This document shows, piece by piece, positions 51,201 through 61,744 of a stretch of 64,000 bases of DNA. Below the pieces are notes generated by a model, which saw only the letters and a list, made by a program, of their open reading frames with translations, searched no databases and was not told the origin of the DNA. Numbering within the stretch: the stretch's first letter is position 1; each line of letters starts with the position of its first letter. This DNA comes from Alnus glutinosa. Its lineage: Eukaryota; Streptophyta; Magnoliopsida; Fagales; Betulaceae. The translations under genes and the position numbers were made by a program. The DNA is taken from the NCBI RefSeq assembly GCF_958979055.1, contig NC_084886.1, forward strand, positions 36,414,154 to 36,478,153, given 5' to 3'.

Positions 51201-53635
51201 AATGCACAACAGACTCTTAGTAGTCTCTTGTTCTAATTTAATCCTTTTGTCTTACTTAAACTTTTGATGCAATTGTTTACCCAGAATGGAGGGCACGGCT
51301 TCTTTGCTTCTGGATTTGCACACTCAGAGGCTGGTGGTGAGGACCCCTTTGCAGATTCAAGGCGAATTGCCTGCAAAAAGTGTGGTGACTATCATGTTTG
51401 GTTGCACACAAAGAAATCAAAATCTCGAGCAAGATGGTGCCAGGTAGTTCCTTTCCCTCTATCTCTATGTGTGCTCTTCAATTAGCATGCATTTGTGAAA
51501 GTTGGCACTAAGCGTACTATCACATGACATGGTCCAGCTTTTTACAAAAAGGGTGCTTCTTTTTTCTAAAGAGAAGGAATTCTATCCCTGATGCTTATAA
51601 TTTTCCTCTGGGAATTTCCCTTTTGAAGGATTGCAACGATTTTCATCAAGCAAAAGATGGTGATGGATGGGTTGAACAGTCTTCTCAGCCCTTCTTTTTT
51701 GGACTACTGCAGAAGGTATGCACCGTGATACATTTTGGAGAAAGCTTGTTTTCAAATTATACTATATCTATACTTCTCTCTTTCTCCTTGTTCAGAAAGG
51801 AAAAAAATATGGTAATACTCTTGAAGGGCTGCTATATTGTAAATATAACAGTGATCATGTCTTGAATGGAGTATAATATGAAATTGGAATATGTTTCTCC
51901 TTTTTAACGTGATTTTATATAAGCAGGTGGATGCCCCCTTTGCTTATATTTGCGCAGATAGCAGGATATATGATGCTACCGAATGGTATATTTGTCAGGT
52001 ATATTTTCATTATTTGACCTGATTTCTCTGAACATATATGCATTTCCTGACGAATATACTGAGAGTAAGATACTTTAATGACAAAAATATAAATATGTTA
52101 ATTTCTAGGGGTGGGCAGATTATCCGCTTACCACCTACCGACCGCTTACCGAACCGAACCGCCATCGACCGCCTACCGACTCTACTGACTAATTTTCGGT
52201 TCGGTAGTCGGTGTAAAATTTTATTCCAAAAGCCGGTTCAGTAACCGAACCGAACCGCATTTTATTCCGACCGATTATCTGAACCGACATAAAACAAAAC
52301 GACGTCGTTTTAGTAAGAACGAAACGTTTGACCCTATTTTTTTCCTTTAAAAAAATAAAACGACGTCGTTTCATTACCCATGTTAACCGAATATTAACCG
52401 ATGTAACTGACTTAACCGACTACCTATTAATCGCTTTACCGACTTAACCGACCGCCTATTAACTGCTTAACCGACTTAAACCGACCGCTTAACCGAAATA
52501 AATTCACCGACTGCATTCCGACAAAAGTCGGTTAACCGACCGAATCAACCGCCTACTGAACCGATGCCCACCTCTATTAATTTCACAACCTTATGCTGCA
52601 AGGTACCGGGTAACTACGAGTGAAAAGGAAAAATGTAGCTCTCACTAGGACAAAATCAACTGTCGATGGCCTTTCGCGTGTTACTTAAAAAATGAGTTCT
52701 TCATGTATTTTAACGCCACATAAATGTGACTTTGCATCATATGCTTATCTATATTCTGCGAAAAATGTTAGATTTACAACATCAATACAACAACTGTACA
52801 ACAATCTCTCACATGATGATGGGTCCCACGTACTGGGGCCCACCCTCGTGTGAGGAATTGTTGTACAGTTGTTGTATTGGTATTATACAAGAATCAAATC
52901 TCATATTCTGCATCGTAGTTTTGACATGATTGAACGATTTGCTTTTGCTGGTCATTCATATGACAAAATGTAATGTGGCGACGTTTTTCTGCATTAGGAT
53001 ACCTGCTTTGTTTTGTACTTCCACATCAAAGATAGTTAGATGATATAAGTTCCAGATTGTAGTCTAGGTGCTTACTTATCCATTTTCAACTAAGAAACAA
53101 ATCTTATCTCACCAAACTAATGCAACCATAAATTAAACATTTAATGTGGTTTGGTGGAAGAATCTGGTAGATTTCACATGATACGTAATTTGGGTATCTA
53201 GAAGTTAGAGATGCTGTCTCTTTGCATAAATCACCCACATGCTGACCCTTGTGCCCATTCTATACCTCAATGTTGAAATTAGAAGTGCATAATGCTGAAT
53301 TTTTTGTGCAGGGGATGAGATGTCCAGCCAACACCCATAAACCAACTTTTCATGTCAACACTAGTGTAACCTCCAAGCCTAACGGCGGAAAGGGAACAAG
53401 TTCAGGACAAAGAGGTGGTCGTATGCCGACATCTAATATGGAGGAAAGCATGACAGAGGAAGAATTCTTTGAGTGGTTGCAGAATGCGGTGCAAGCAGGC
53501 ATGTTTGACAATGTCAGTGGCAGTACCTCTACTGAGAGCCCATCTGGCAGAAGTGGAAATGGCACCAAGAGCAGTGGCAGCAATGGTGGTGGCAGTGCCA
53601 ACAAGAGAAAGAAAAAGGGAAAGAAGCAATGGTGA
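46237..53635 (+). CDS. Membrane-anchored DnaJ protein, DNAJC14/Jiv-like
   Basis: Nine exons: 46237-47052, 48742-48871, 48958-49409, 49701-49781, 49881-49979, 51285-51443, 51629-51715, 51927-51998 and 53312-53635 (2220 nt, 739 aa). All are GT-AG and in phase. Residues 1-205 are hydrophilic. About 214-366 hold several membrane segments (for example IMLLISMVWLDC and ALAVLIGVFVGFTLAILFVA). The J domain spans about 441-512 and has the catalytic HPD (471-473). A Jiv90-like domain follows, with zinc-binding CKKC (556-559) and CQDC (578-581) pairs, DGDGWVE, IYDATEWYICQGM and PANTHKPTFHVN. The tail is Gly/Ser-rich and ends in a basic RKKKGKKQW. In animals DNAJC14 is an ER-membrane Hsp70 co-chaperone acting on membrane proteins. 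The plant member (Arabidopsis At5g49580, I believe) is likely similar, which is inference. The last intron (1313 bp) contains two MITEs. Confidence 0.93.
47281..47461. mobile_element. Mutator-type MITE with 9-bp target duplication (181 bp), in DnaJ intron 1
   Basis: taaaaggat occurs at 47272-47280 and 47462-47470. Ends are GGGAAATGCTGGATGGGGGA and, inverted, GAGGCTTGCTACACAGGGGA. Each end holds its own small hairpin (GGGGGAC..GTCCCCC, CAGGGGAC..GTCCCCTG). A central palindrome around AAAGTTGGCTTTGATGG makes a third hairpin. Confidence 0.85.
47946..48002 (+). mobile_element. Micro-retroposon with 13-bp target duplication
   Basis: aggagtgagatgg occurs at 47946-47958 and 47990-48002. The 31-bp insert ends in GATTAAC plus an A run. 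A similar A-tailed stub with a weaker 7-bp repeat (aactagt) lies at 48028-48097. Both are in intron 1 of the DnaJ gene. Confidence 0.65.
48205..48312 (+). mobile_element. 5'-truncated LINE 3' end
   Basis: Contains 'taaggggtctcttgtatattt', 'ctatgtactatggttgtgtcc', 'ctttgtgctttttaat' and 'attacttataaaaagg'. This is the usual ending of plant L1-type LINEs, which also appears (variant) at 57195 and, inverted, at 50228. It lies in DnaJ intron 1, sense orientation. Confidence 0.6.
49458..49513 (+). mobile_element. Micro-retroposon with 15-bp target duplication
   Basis: attgtccttgcaatt occurs at 49458-49472 and 49499-49513. The insert is only 26 bp: TCTCGTACTTATAA followed by A. ACTTATAA matches the LINE 3' end at 48296. 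It lies in DnaJ intron 3. Confidence 0.8.
50228..50520 (-). mobile_element. 5'-truncated LINE fragment, antisense, in DnaJ intron 5
   Basis: It starts with a T run (the complement of a poly-A tail) followed by the complement of 'ttctcttgtatactccttgtg' and of a TTACGCCC-type LINE 3' UTR motif. The remaining 200 bp probably belong to the same element's ORF2 end. Its far boundary is uncertain. Confidence 0.6.
51065..51215. repeat. Probable MITE fragment in DnaJ intron 5
   Basis: The phrases 'agagcctatttgggattgcc' and 'agcttaaaaagtacttttag' are typical of a common plant MITE family and recur roughly inverted toward 51210 ('gcacaacagactctta'). Ends are not resolved. Confidence 0.35.
52106..52576. 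mobile_element. hAT-type MITE with exact 8-bp target duplication (471 bp), in last DnaJ intron
   Basis: ttaatttc occurs at 52098-52105 and 52577-52584. Ends are TAGGGGTGGGCA and, inverted, TAGAGGTGGGCA. An 8-bp duplication with TAGGGGTG-type ends is diagnostic of hAT. The interior is made of short ACCGACCGC and GAACCGAACC words and two AAACGACGTCGTTT palindromes (about 52298 and 52359). It has no coding capacity. Confidence 0.92.
52760..52902. mobile_element. Mutator-type MITE with 9-bp target duplication (143 bp), in last DnaJ intron
   Basis: atattctgc occurs at 52751-52759 and 52903-52911. Inner arms are near-perfect inverted repeats (CAATACAACAACTGTACAAC and its complement) around a short GC-rich centre. 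The outermost 20 bp are diverged (GAAAAATGTTAG versus GAGATTTGATTC). Confidence 0.85.
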
Positions 53636-55900
53636 TCACTCATGATTTTCGCAGCACGACATTTGTAAGCATTTGTGAGCCTGACACAGAAGGTTTAGTA
53701 ACTTAGAGTGGCCAATGGTCTTTCTTAAAGAAAATTAAGGCCCAAGGAAAGTTTGAATGCATTAATACATGCCAGCATGAGTTAAAAGTCTCTTAGAGCC
53801 TTCGTGATGCAAAAATTGTATATTATTCTGTTTTCCTTCTCCTTTTATAGTTGTTTTTCTTAGCTTTGGCCCTCTCTCTCACATGGGTAACTAAATTCTT
53901 AGTTTTTTTGTCTTTCTTTGGAAGTAAGCTGTGAACCAAGAAAGCAAAAAGCTCTTTTTTCATGGTGGGATGAAAATCTTGCACAATGCCAACTTCTTCC
54001 CTAATAAAACGCAATGCCAAATTCTTCCTCTACCACCGGCACAGCAGCCCTTCTGCAGGAGTTCAATGGAACTTAATAATTGGTGTTCGTTTGGATGGAT
54101 ATTGTTTCACTAACATTGTCAATTTTTAATTGATTGGGTGGGAATTTCTAGGAAAATTTGAGGATTTAGAGGTGATTTGAAGGTCTGGTGGGGCCATCAT
54201 AGTGCATGGGAATTGAGTGAATTGAAAGAAAGTGGGCATTTTCTATTTCTTGGTTTTGGGTAGGCATATAAGTAAGTGAAAAGCATAAAACATTTGAGCA
54301 ACATGATTATGATGGATAGAAAATCAAAATTATATGATGGATATCATTGGTGGGTTAATTGAATATCGCAGCCGTATCTGTAAAATGCGGATATTACTTT
54401 TAGATATTCACATTTACTTCATATTTTTATTATGTAATAAGCATTTTGAACATATTTTAGTCTTTTGAGCCTTCTTTGGAACTCTATTAGAACTTATTTT
54501 AAACGATTTTGAAAATAATTTAAAGTTGGTTTTTAGTGTTTTTGGCTTGTTTTAATTTTTTTTTTAAACTATAATTTTTTGAAAATATATTGATTTCACA
54601 TTACTTTTGTTTTTTTACTCAAGTGTTACATGAGAAAGTAACACAACCAACCAAACTAATGTAAATATAACTATACCTAATACAAAATAACATCATTTTG
54701 GTATTAAACATCAAAACTATATATATATATATGACATACGACTGCGGTTAATTCGCATACAATGTAATCGTTATTCGCATTCGCATATGCGGATAATAGT
54801 TTTTTCTAGCCGCATCCGCATGTGCGGATTGTGGATAGCAAATGTGTGCTGTTAATATCCGTATACATGTACACTCCTATTAGAAACTAAATTTTTGTCT
54901 TACAATTATCCCACAATATTGATTATCAGTCCCAAACTTTTTTTTTTTTTTTCTTCTTACAAGGGCTTATTCTATGGTTAGTTGGGAAGCCATGTAGTTA
55001 TAAGATAAAAATGCGGTTTCAAGCATTATTTAAAAAAAGAGGGAAAAAATAAAAAATATTCCATATGGTTACACTAATTTGCAATAAGCTCTACATGGTT
55101 TAAAAAGTGACTAAAACTCCATGTAGTAAGCATAAATGACAAATAAACTTTCGTTTAAAATTTTGACAAAAAATTGTCAAAATGTCATACCAAATTACCA
55201 ATAGGCAATAACAATAATAATAAGATATTGTACCCTATAATAAAAAATATAAAAATATTAAAGAAATTCTAAGAGGTGGTCAGACCACCCCAAATTAGCT
55301 AGAGAGGGTAGCCGAACCATCTTAGGGATTTGGAGATGCTTCAACAATAGAAATTTATTTGTTATTTTTTGCTTACCATAAAGAATTTTAAGTCACTTTT
55401 TAAACCTTAAGAAGCTTATTGTAAATTGATACAACCATAATGACTGATTTTATATTTTTCCAAAATAATAATAATTGGTGTTCTAAGACCCAAGTATCAT
55501 TGAAAAGACTGAATACCACCAATTTGAGAATTGCTAGGCTTTTTCAATTTATTTATTTATTTATTTTTTTTCAAAATGTTGGTTCTAAAGTGAAGCGTCA
55601 ACATCCGTATGATCTATTGTTTTAGTAAATATAAGCATAGCTGATGGGATGATAATATATGGAACCAACTTTTTTTAAAAAAAAAATTGGAAAATATGTT
55701 TGGCAAGCAACTCTTTCAATTTCTCTTTAAAAAGTTGACTTCATTTTTTCACATTATTAAACAAACTTTTTCACTTTTCTCTCTAAAAAAATAAAAAAAA
55801 TAAAAAAAAAAAATTCAAAACTCATTTTTATTTATATCAAATCATTTATTTCATTTCTCTTTTCCTCTCTCAAAACTCTATCAAAAGACTTGCAATTCTC
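53636..55900. other. DnaJ 3' flank and intergenic repeat DNA
   Basis: The first few hundred bases are probably 3' UTR. 54355-54879 is a repeat whose right end (complement TAGGAGTGTACATGTATACG) resembles the left end of the hAT-like element at 20186, with inner GCATATGCGG and ATCCGCATG words. The rest is AT-rich. 55255-55340 has GGTGGTCAGACCACCCC-type palindromes. No gene seen. Confidence 0.5.
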
Positions 55901-55999
55901 CACCAATTTTTATACACAATTACGAAACCACCCACAGCTCTATATGATATAAGAGTTATAACACAATTTGCAATTATCTTTCTCTCTCACAGAACTCCC

Positions 56000-58900
56000 A
56001 TGGAGGCACTCCTGAACACTTCCTTTGCAGCTAATCTTACACCCAAAGCTCCAAAATTTGTTGACAGCAATTGTTGTTCTTTTCTAAAGAACCAAAACCC
56101 ATGCATTAAATTCGCAAATGGGTATTCTCCCTTCACTTTTTCCGGTCCATTTACTTCCCAGAAGCTCCCTATTGGACTTAGAGGCTCAGTGATAGTGGGG
56201 GCAAAGAAGAACCACAAGAGCAAGAAGGAAGACACTCACAGCTTCGTGCCCAAGCAAGACGAGTCCACTGGGTTTTTCCCTGAAGCTGTGCTCCTTAAAG
56301 AGGTTGCTTTGTACACAAACCCCCGTGTTCTAGATTTTCGTGTTTTCCGGTTGTTGCATAATCTTTAAGAATGTTTCTGGTTTTTATATTCGAATGTTTT
56401 ACTTCCCAAAATATTTAAGAGTAAAAAAGAGTAGTTTTGTTATAGTTATGAGTATTTGAGAGTTGGGTTCTTTTATTTGGACGTACAAAAGAAGGTGTAG
56501 TAGAATTGATAGTTTTTGAATTGTGTATTACCTTCTACTTTGCTAAAATCATAACTGCTGAACATGTAATAGACAAATCCCAAAACCCTGTCTTAATAGC
56601 TTTTATAGTTATCTAAATTGCAATCTTGGCTCCTGACAACCTTCTAAAACTTAAGGTTTCCCTAGTTAATTGGCGCTGTATGTGTAAAAATAGTAGTGAA
56701 TCCGTTGATCATCAGTTGCTTCATTCCTTCTAGGGAATTTTGGTCCTTTGTGGTTTACATTTTTGGGGTTCAATGAGTGATGCCAAAGAAGGTGATGTAT
56801 GTATACTCTAGCTGTAAGGATTGTTTGGACAGCCTAAAAATTTGGGAAAAATCACCCGCACTCTCTGGTTTGATGCAGTTCTATTGGCACCCTCCTGGTC
56901 TTTAAAAGCAACCATTAGAGGAATGACTAGAAAAATTAGAAACCTAAGGGATGTCAATAAACTTGCTTTCAACCACAAGGGGTGCAGTTGTGTTTTACCC
57001 TAAAAATTGCCCCATTGGAAAACAACCCCTCTTTGCCTATTGTGGACTCTTTGGAGAGAGAAACAATTGTACTTTTGATGCTATATTGAGAAGCCTTCTT
57101 TTGAAATTAAAACAGTCTTATTACGATCTTTGTATGAGTGGTCTACTTTTATGATGGGGTTTTTCTTTTCTTTTCCTTTTTTCTTGACTTTTTAAATCTT
57201 ATAAATCGTTGTTTATAATTCTCTAGGGGATTCTCGTGTATACTCTGCACTTGAGTTTCTTCTCTTTTTAATAAAACTATCCCTACTTCTTAAAAAGGAT
57301 TTTTGGTAGCTTATATTGTATCTATTTGATTGAAGTATGTGATAGTATTTTTTTTATTTAATTAAATTATTTTGTTGATTTTGAGGTGGTAGTTTTATTT
57401 TGATTTTCAGAAGAAAGTTCAGGATGGTAAACTTCTTCCTGAGTTTGCCGATGCTGAGGAACGTAAGTTGTTATCATAATTCATATTAATTCTAGTTTTT
57501 TTCGCACATTAATTCTAATTTTTTTTTTTAAATGAAAGTACTTTTTCGATTATGCAGAGGCTTAAGTTACTGAATTGTTTGTTGATCTGCTTGATCTGCT
57601 TGATCTGCAGAAGGTCTCTATGAAACTCTGATGCTAGAGCTGGAAAGTGACACGGTTCTGGAACAAAGTAAGTTTGACTACAACTCAGTTGGCCAGTCGT
57701 TCTTACTAGTAGGATAATTGTCCTTTGGTTTCTGAGATTGCAGGTGAAAGAAAGTAGATATATGTCACATCTATGTTTAGCATTCAAATAAAAATGAAGG
57801 GAAATTATGTTTCTGTGAAGCCGTGTTATTTGCAGGATGCAATTTGGCATAATCTAATCTAGACTTATTATGGCAACATGTCTTTTCATGAATTGTAGAA
57901 CATGTTTGAATTACTTTCATCTATTGAACTCGCTCTGTTTGTTGAATCCATTGATGAGATTAGGGCAAACATGTATTATTATAAGAGAGAATAGCTACTT
58001 ATACATCTTGTGAATTATTCTTTCCCATGTTTATACAGTGCGCCACTATGAAGTGGTTTATTTAATTCACGAGAAGCATGAGGAAGAGGTCGGGAGTGTT
58101 AACGAGAAAGTTCAAGGTGATCTTTGTGTTTCCATCATTCTGTTCCATCTACATCTCTGCTGAAGTCATATATGATCATGAAAATCGATTTATTAATAGT
58201 TATTAGTAGTGTCACCTTGTATGCTTCTTGGTTCTGCTTTACTGTCTTCTATGTTATCAACGTATTAAAACCTGGCAAAAGGGGGGATTTAGATGGGTGG
58301 TAAAATATTCTGAACCCTGGATGGTTTCAAATGGTATAACTCTGTTGAATCCTCCTGGGTGCTGGGTTTAGCTTGCTGTTGGTCATACCACTACTAGTTT
58401 GGATATCTATGAGCACAATTTACAATTCTGATTTGGACTGCTTCATCAGTCCCCTATCGTTATATCTGTTTTGATATTTGTTTCTTGGCAACCAACAGTA
58501 GTATAATATGTTGCTATAGGAAAAGCAGTCAATGGAAATGTATTTGCAAGAATGACTTTAATGGGCGTTGAAATGATTGTTAGTAGTTTATAATAGGTTT
58601 CATATCTGAATATTCAAAATAGTGGTTATTCAAATGAAAATGCTTTCTTTCAATCTCTGTAGCGCATAATACATATTTCAACTTCAGAAAGAAAAGCAGC
58701 TATTACTGCTTCCTTGCAGAATCACCTCTGCATGTGCTTTGTTTGATGTTGATAAAGTAGGTCATCTAGGAACTCTGGGATTTGATGTATATTCATGTCA
58801 GAGTTCAAGTAGAGTCAACTTTTCATCGCAAGTTTAATTCAAAATCTGCATAAGTTTCTGATATTCGTGAAATGCTTGTTGCAGATTTTTTAAGGGAGAA

Positions 58901-59375
58901 GAAAGGCAAGATATGGAGACTGAATGATTGGGGTATAAGAAGATTAGCATACAAGATAAAGAAAGCCAAGAATGCCCACTACATCTTAATGAACTTTGAG
59001 TTAGAAGCAAAATGGATTAATGATTTTAAGAGCATGCTAGACAAAGATGAAAGGGTCATTCGGCATCTTGTGATGAAGACAGATGAGGCAATCACAGAGG
59101 ATTGCCCTCCACCTCCTGAGTTCCACACCCTGCGTGGAGATATGGATGATTCTGATGAAGAGGATGATATTGGTGATGATGATGACTATGACAATGAAGA
59201 TGATGGAGAGGATTGGGATGGTGAGGGTGAGATGGATGGTTATGATGATGAAACTGAAGATGGGATTATTGTTATCAAGGATGATGCTGGTGACAGAGAA
59301 CATACAAATGATATATCGGCTATCATAAGAAATAAAGGTAGAAAAAACCTGAAAGCTGAGAAAGTAGGCAGGTAG
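56000..59375 (+). CDS. RFC3: Plastid bS6-family protein with acidic tail, RFC3-like
   Basis: Five exons: 56000-56302, 57411-57462, 57611-57667, 58039-58116 and 58885-59375 (981 nt, 326 aa). All are GT-AG and in phase. Residues 1 to about 65 look like a chloroplast transit peptide (MEALLNTSFAANLTPKAPKF). The bS6 fold follows: MRHYEVVYLIHEKHEEEVGS (about 138-157), then WGIRRLAYKIKKAKNAHYIL and NFE, matching the beta-strand core of ribosomal S6. After about residue 230 there are some 60 residues that are mostly Asp/Glu, then a basic end (NKGRKNLKAEKVGR). A long N-terminal extension and acidic C-terminus distinguish it from the ordinary plastid S6 (about 200 aa). They fit REGULATOR OF FATTY-ACID COMPOSITION 3 of Arabidopsis, which affects plastid rRNA processing and lipids. 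The family is certain. The RFC3 identity is likely. Confidence 0.88.
56995..57300 (+). mobile_element. 5'-truncated LINE with ORF2 tail, in intron 1 of the RFC3-like gene
   Basis: The frame around 57030-57150 encodes YCGLFGERNNCTFDAILRSL, a degraded copy of the LINE ORF2 motif LWRERNNRxFxxxERS. It is followed at 57195 by the LINE 3' end ('ctctaggggattctcgtgtat ... taaaactatccctacttctt'). It is in sense orientation to the host gene. Confidence 0.7.
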
Positions 59376-60112
59376 TCCTTTTTTCTAGACTTTTATTGTG
59401 GGTTTTAGTTTGGGAGATCTCAAAGCAGGCTTATGTATTCCTTTCTTCATGTATAAATTTGACAGCATTCAAGTAAAACGTACTTTGATGAAGGTATGAA
59501 ATTGTGCAGTCTCTTGAATTTAACCCTTGTGGATCATAAGGGTGTATACTGCAGCTACCTCAACTGGTATGTTCTGTTTTAGTGCTCTAATGGATATTGT
59601 CCATGTGACGTTGAAAAATAAAATAAAACTTATATCTATTTTCCGCTGCAAGTTAAATGTCGAGGCATAATAATAACGCCTCAAGATATTTATAGATGCA
59701 TAAATACTTGGGGGCGTTACAAGAAAAGTGTCACATTTTCTCTTTCAAGGTGAATTATATATTTCTGTTTAGTGTTTATAATGGTATATTTTTGAAAACT
59801 GACCATTAATTGAGTTTACAAGGACCTATTTGCTGTATTTCAACTGGATGTTTAGTTAGAGAATTGATTAATAGTTGTCAATAATGGTAGAAATTTGATG
59901 ATACGATATTGCTGTGAATATACTTCATGATTTGAGTCACATCAACATTGCATAATTTGAAGATTAGATTCAAAATCTTCAAGAACATGTTGTTTTCACA
60001 ATAATGGTTTTGGTGTGTAGTTCGAATTAGACGTTATAGTCCGAAATATTTAGCGGGTGTGTGCTAGAATAATTACTTGTTAAAACCTGGTCTCTTGCAT
60101 GAATAAACTCCG

Positions 60113-60476
60113 TAAACTTTTGGAAAAACTTCGCTTAAATTACTTCATGAACTTTAATCACTTTTGCTATTTCTTCTCGAAGTTAAAAAACCTCTCAATT
60201 TAGTGTATTAAACTTTAAAAAAATTTGCAATCTCACATTTCTGTTAGGATTTGGAGGGGTGATAATTTCTCAAAATACCCTCAATTTTTTTTTTTTTTAA
60301 AAACAATTATTTGTAATTTTATAAAGTTTATAGGGATATAATAGTCATTTTTCCATTTGACCATCTTATTTAATCCCAAACCCTAACGGGAGGGGTGGGA
60401 TTGTAAAAAATTAAAAAGTTTGATACACTAAATTACTTCATTGGAGTTATATATATGAAGTTTTTCCTAATTTTTT
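60113..60476. repeat. Dispersed AT-rich repeat (family A, copy 4)
   Basis: Contains 'tacttcatgaacttta', 'cctctcaatttagtgtatt', 'tttctgttaggatttgg' and, inverted on the right, 'ttgatacactaaattactt'. The arms are roughly inverted around a central AT-rich core. It lies downstream of the RFC3-like gene. Confidence 0.55.
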
Positions 60477-61275
60477 TTTTGTGATCTTCAATTACATTTG
60501 TTTTGCTGATTTATTTAATTTGTTGATATTGATTCTCATCCAATGGTCTATGGAAATACGTTTAGAAAGAGAAGATTTCCGGGATTCCGGATTCATGAAA
60601 AGTGTATGCATCAACTGCCTAGGAGACATATTTTATGTTTCACACGGTGGATATATAGAGACTCAACTCCCAAGGGTAAGCCAAATTATAAGGAAATTGT
60701 TTAACAAATGAGTAATGGTATTTAGTAAATTGTTATATTACATGACAGTGAAAATTATTTCTTAATTTTTGTTTTTGTTTTATAAATGCTGATTTAATGA
60801 TTGATTTTCATTATTGCGTCATCCAGTTATATGACAATCGTATAACAGTCTACTAAGTAGTATCACTCTTCATCAATAGACATGAGCCAAATCTCATGGA
60901 AACTTGAAAATCTTATTTAACCGTACGTATATATATAACAATCTACTAAACAACATTAATCTTCATCGATGGGCGTGGAGTTAAATCTCATGGGAATTAA
61001 TAAGAATATATCATATATATCCGTTTTAAGATGTTTTCACGAGGTGGATAGACTCCATGCATGCACAAGAACGGAACCATAATCATATGGGAGCCTGAAA
61101 ATCTCGTTTCTTCATCAATTTGTAATTTTTGCATCGTAGGATCACTCGAATCTTCTAGGTGCATGAGACTAGAAGCTTGGAACTTACTACAAGGAGTTAA
61201 AGGGTACTCAATTTTTTATTTTTTAAAATAAATTCTGAATAATTATAGGATATAAGTCCAAAATGTATAATCCCG

Positions 61276-61420
61276 AGGGATTGGCCTAGACTCCTATTGG
61301 TTGAGGCTTGCAGCTTCTAGGAATATTATTTCTTGAGGTCTTAAGTTCGAGATCTCCTAAGTGCTACCTTTTCTTTGGGGCCAGTCACCCAGGTGAAGCT
61401 TGCATCTTAATGCTCAATAT
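61276..61420 (+). repeat. Probable SINE with Pol III promoter boxes
   Basis: TGGCCTAGACTCCTATTGG (from 61282) resembles an A box, and AAGTTCGAGATCTCC (61343-61357) resembles a B box. The sequence differs from the other SINE copies. No poly-A tail boundary was defined. Confidence 0.4.
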
Positions 61421-61744
61421 CTATAGTGGCCTGGGATATTGATTGAGCCGGAGATTAGTCTGATGGAGCCTGTTGAGCCTCTACACTTGGTAAGCTACCA
61501 CTTCTTGTGGGACAACTCAAAGTATTGCCTTGCTTGATGGTGAAATTGGGAAATCTTGAAAAGAAAAAGAAAAAGAAAAAACCCAGAATATATAATATGT
61601 CACTTGTGTGTGCATGATAGAAATTATGTAAAATTTGGTGTGTATCATAAAACTTTTATATATATATAATAACGAACAGAAGCTAAAGCTAAAAATATAA
61701 CTAAAGCTAAAATAAAGATTAAACAAAGCTAAAATTTAAAGCTA

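Larger units (their letters stand above)
59376..61720. other. RFC3-like 3' flank and intergenic DNA
   Basis: The first 200 bp are likely 3' UTR. A family A repeat (60113-60476) and a SINE-like element (61276-61420) are listed separately. 60830-61020 has two diverged copies of an 'acagtctactaagtagtatc'/'aacaatctactaaacaacatt' phrase, a local duplication. No gene seen. Confidence 0.5.

Noticed and set aside
53350-53643. Leu/Pro-rich antisense frame over the last DnaJ exon
   Set aside because: Shadow of Gly/Ser/Lys codons in the real exon.
59037-59303. Ile/Thr-rich open frame opposite the acidic tail of the RFC3-like gene
   Set aside because: It is the antisense shadow of Asp/Glu codons (GAT/GAA repeats) in a well-supported exon.
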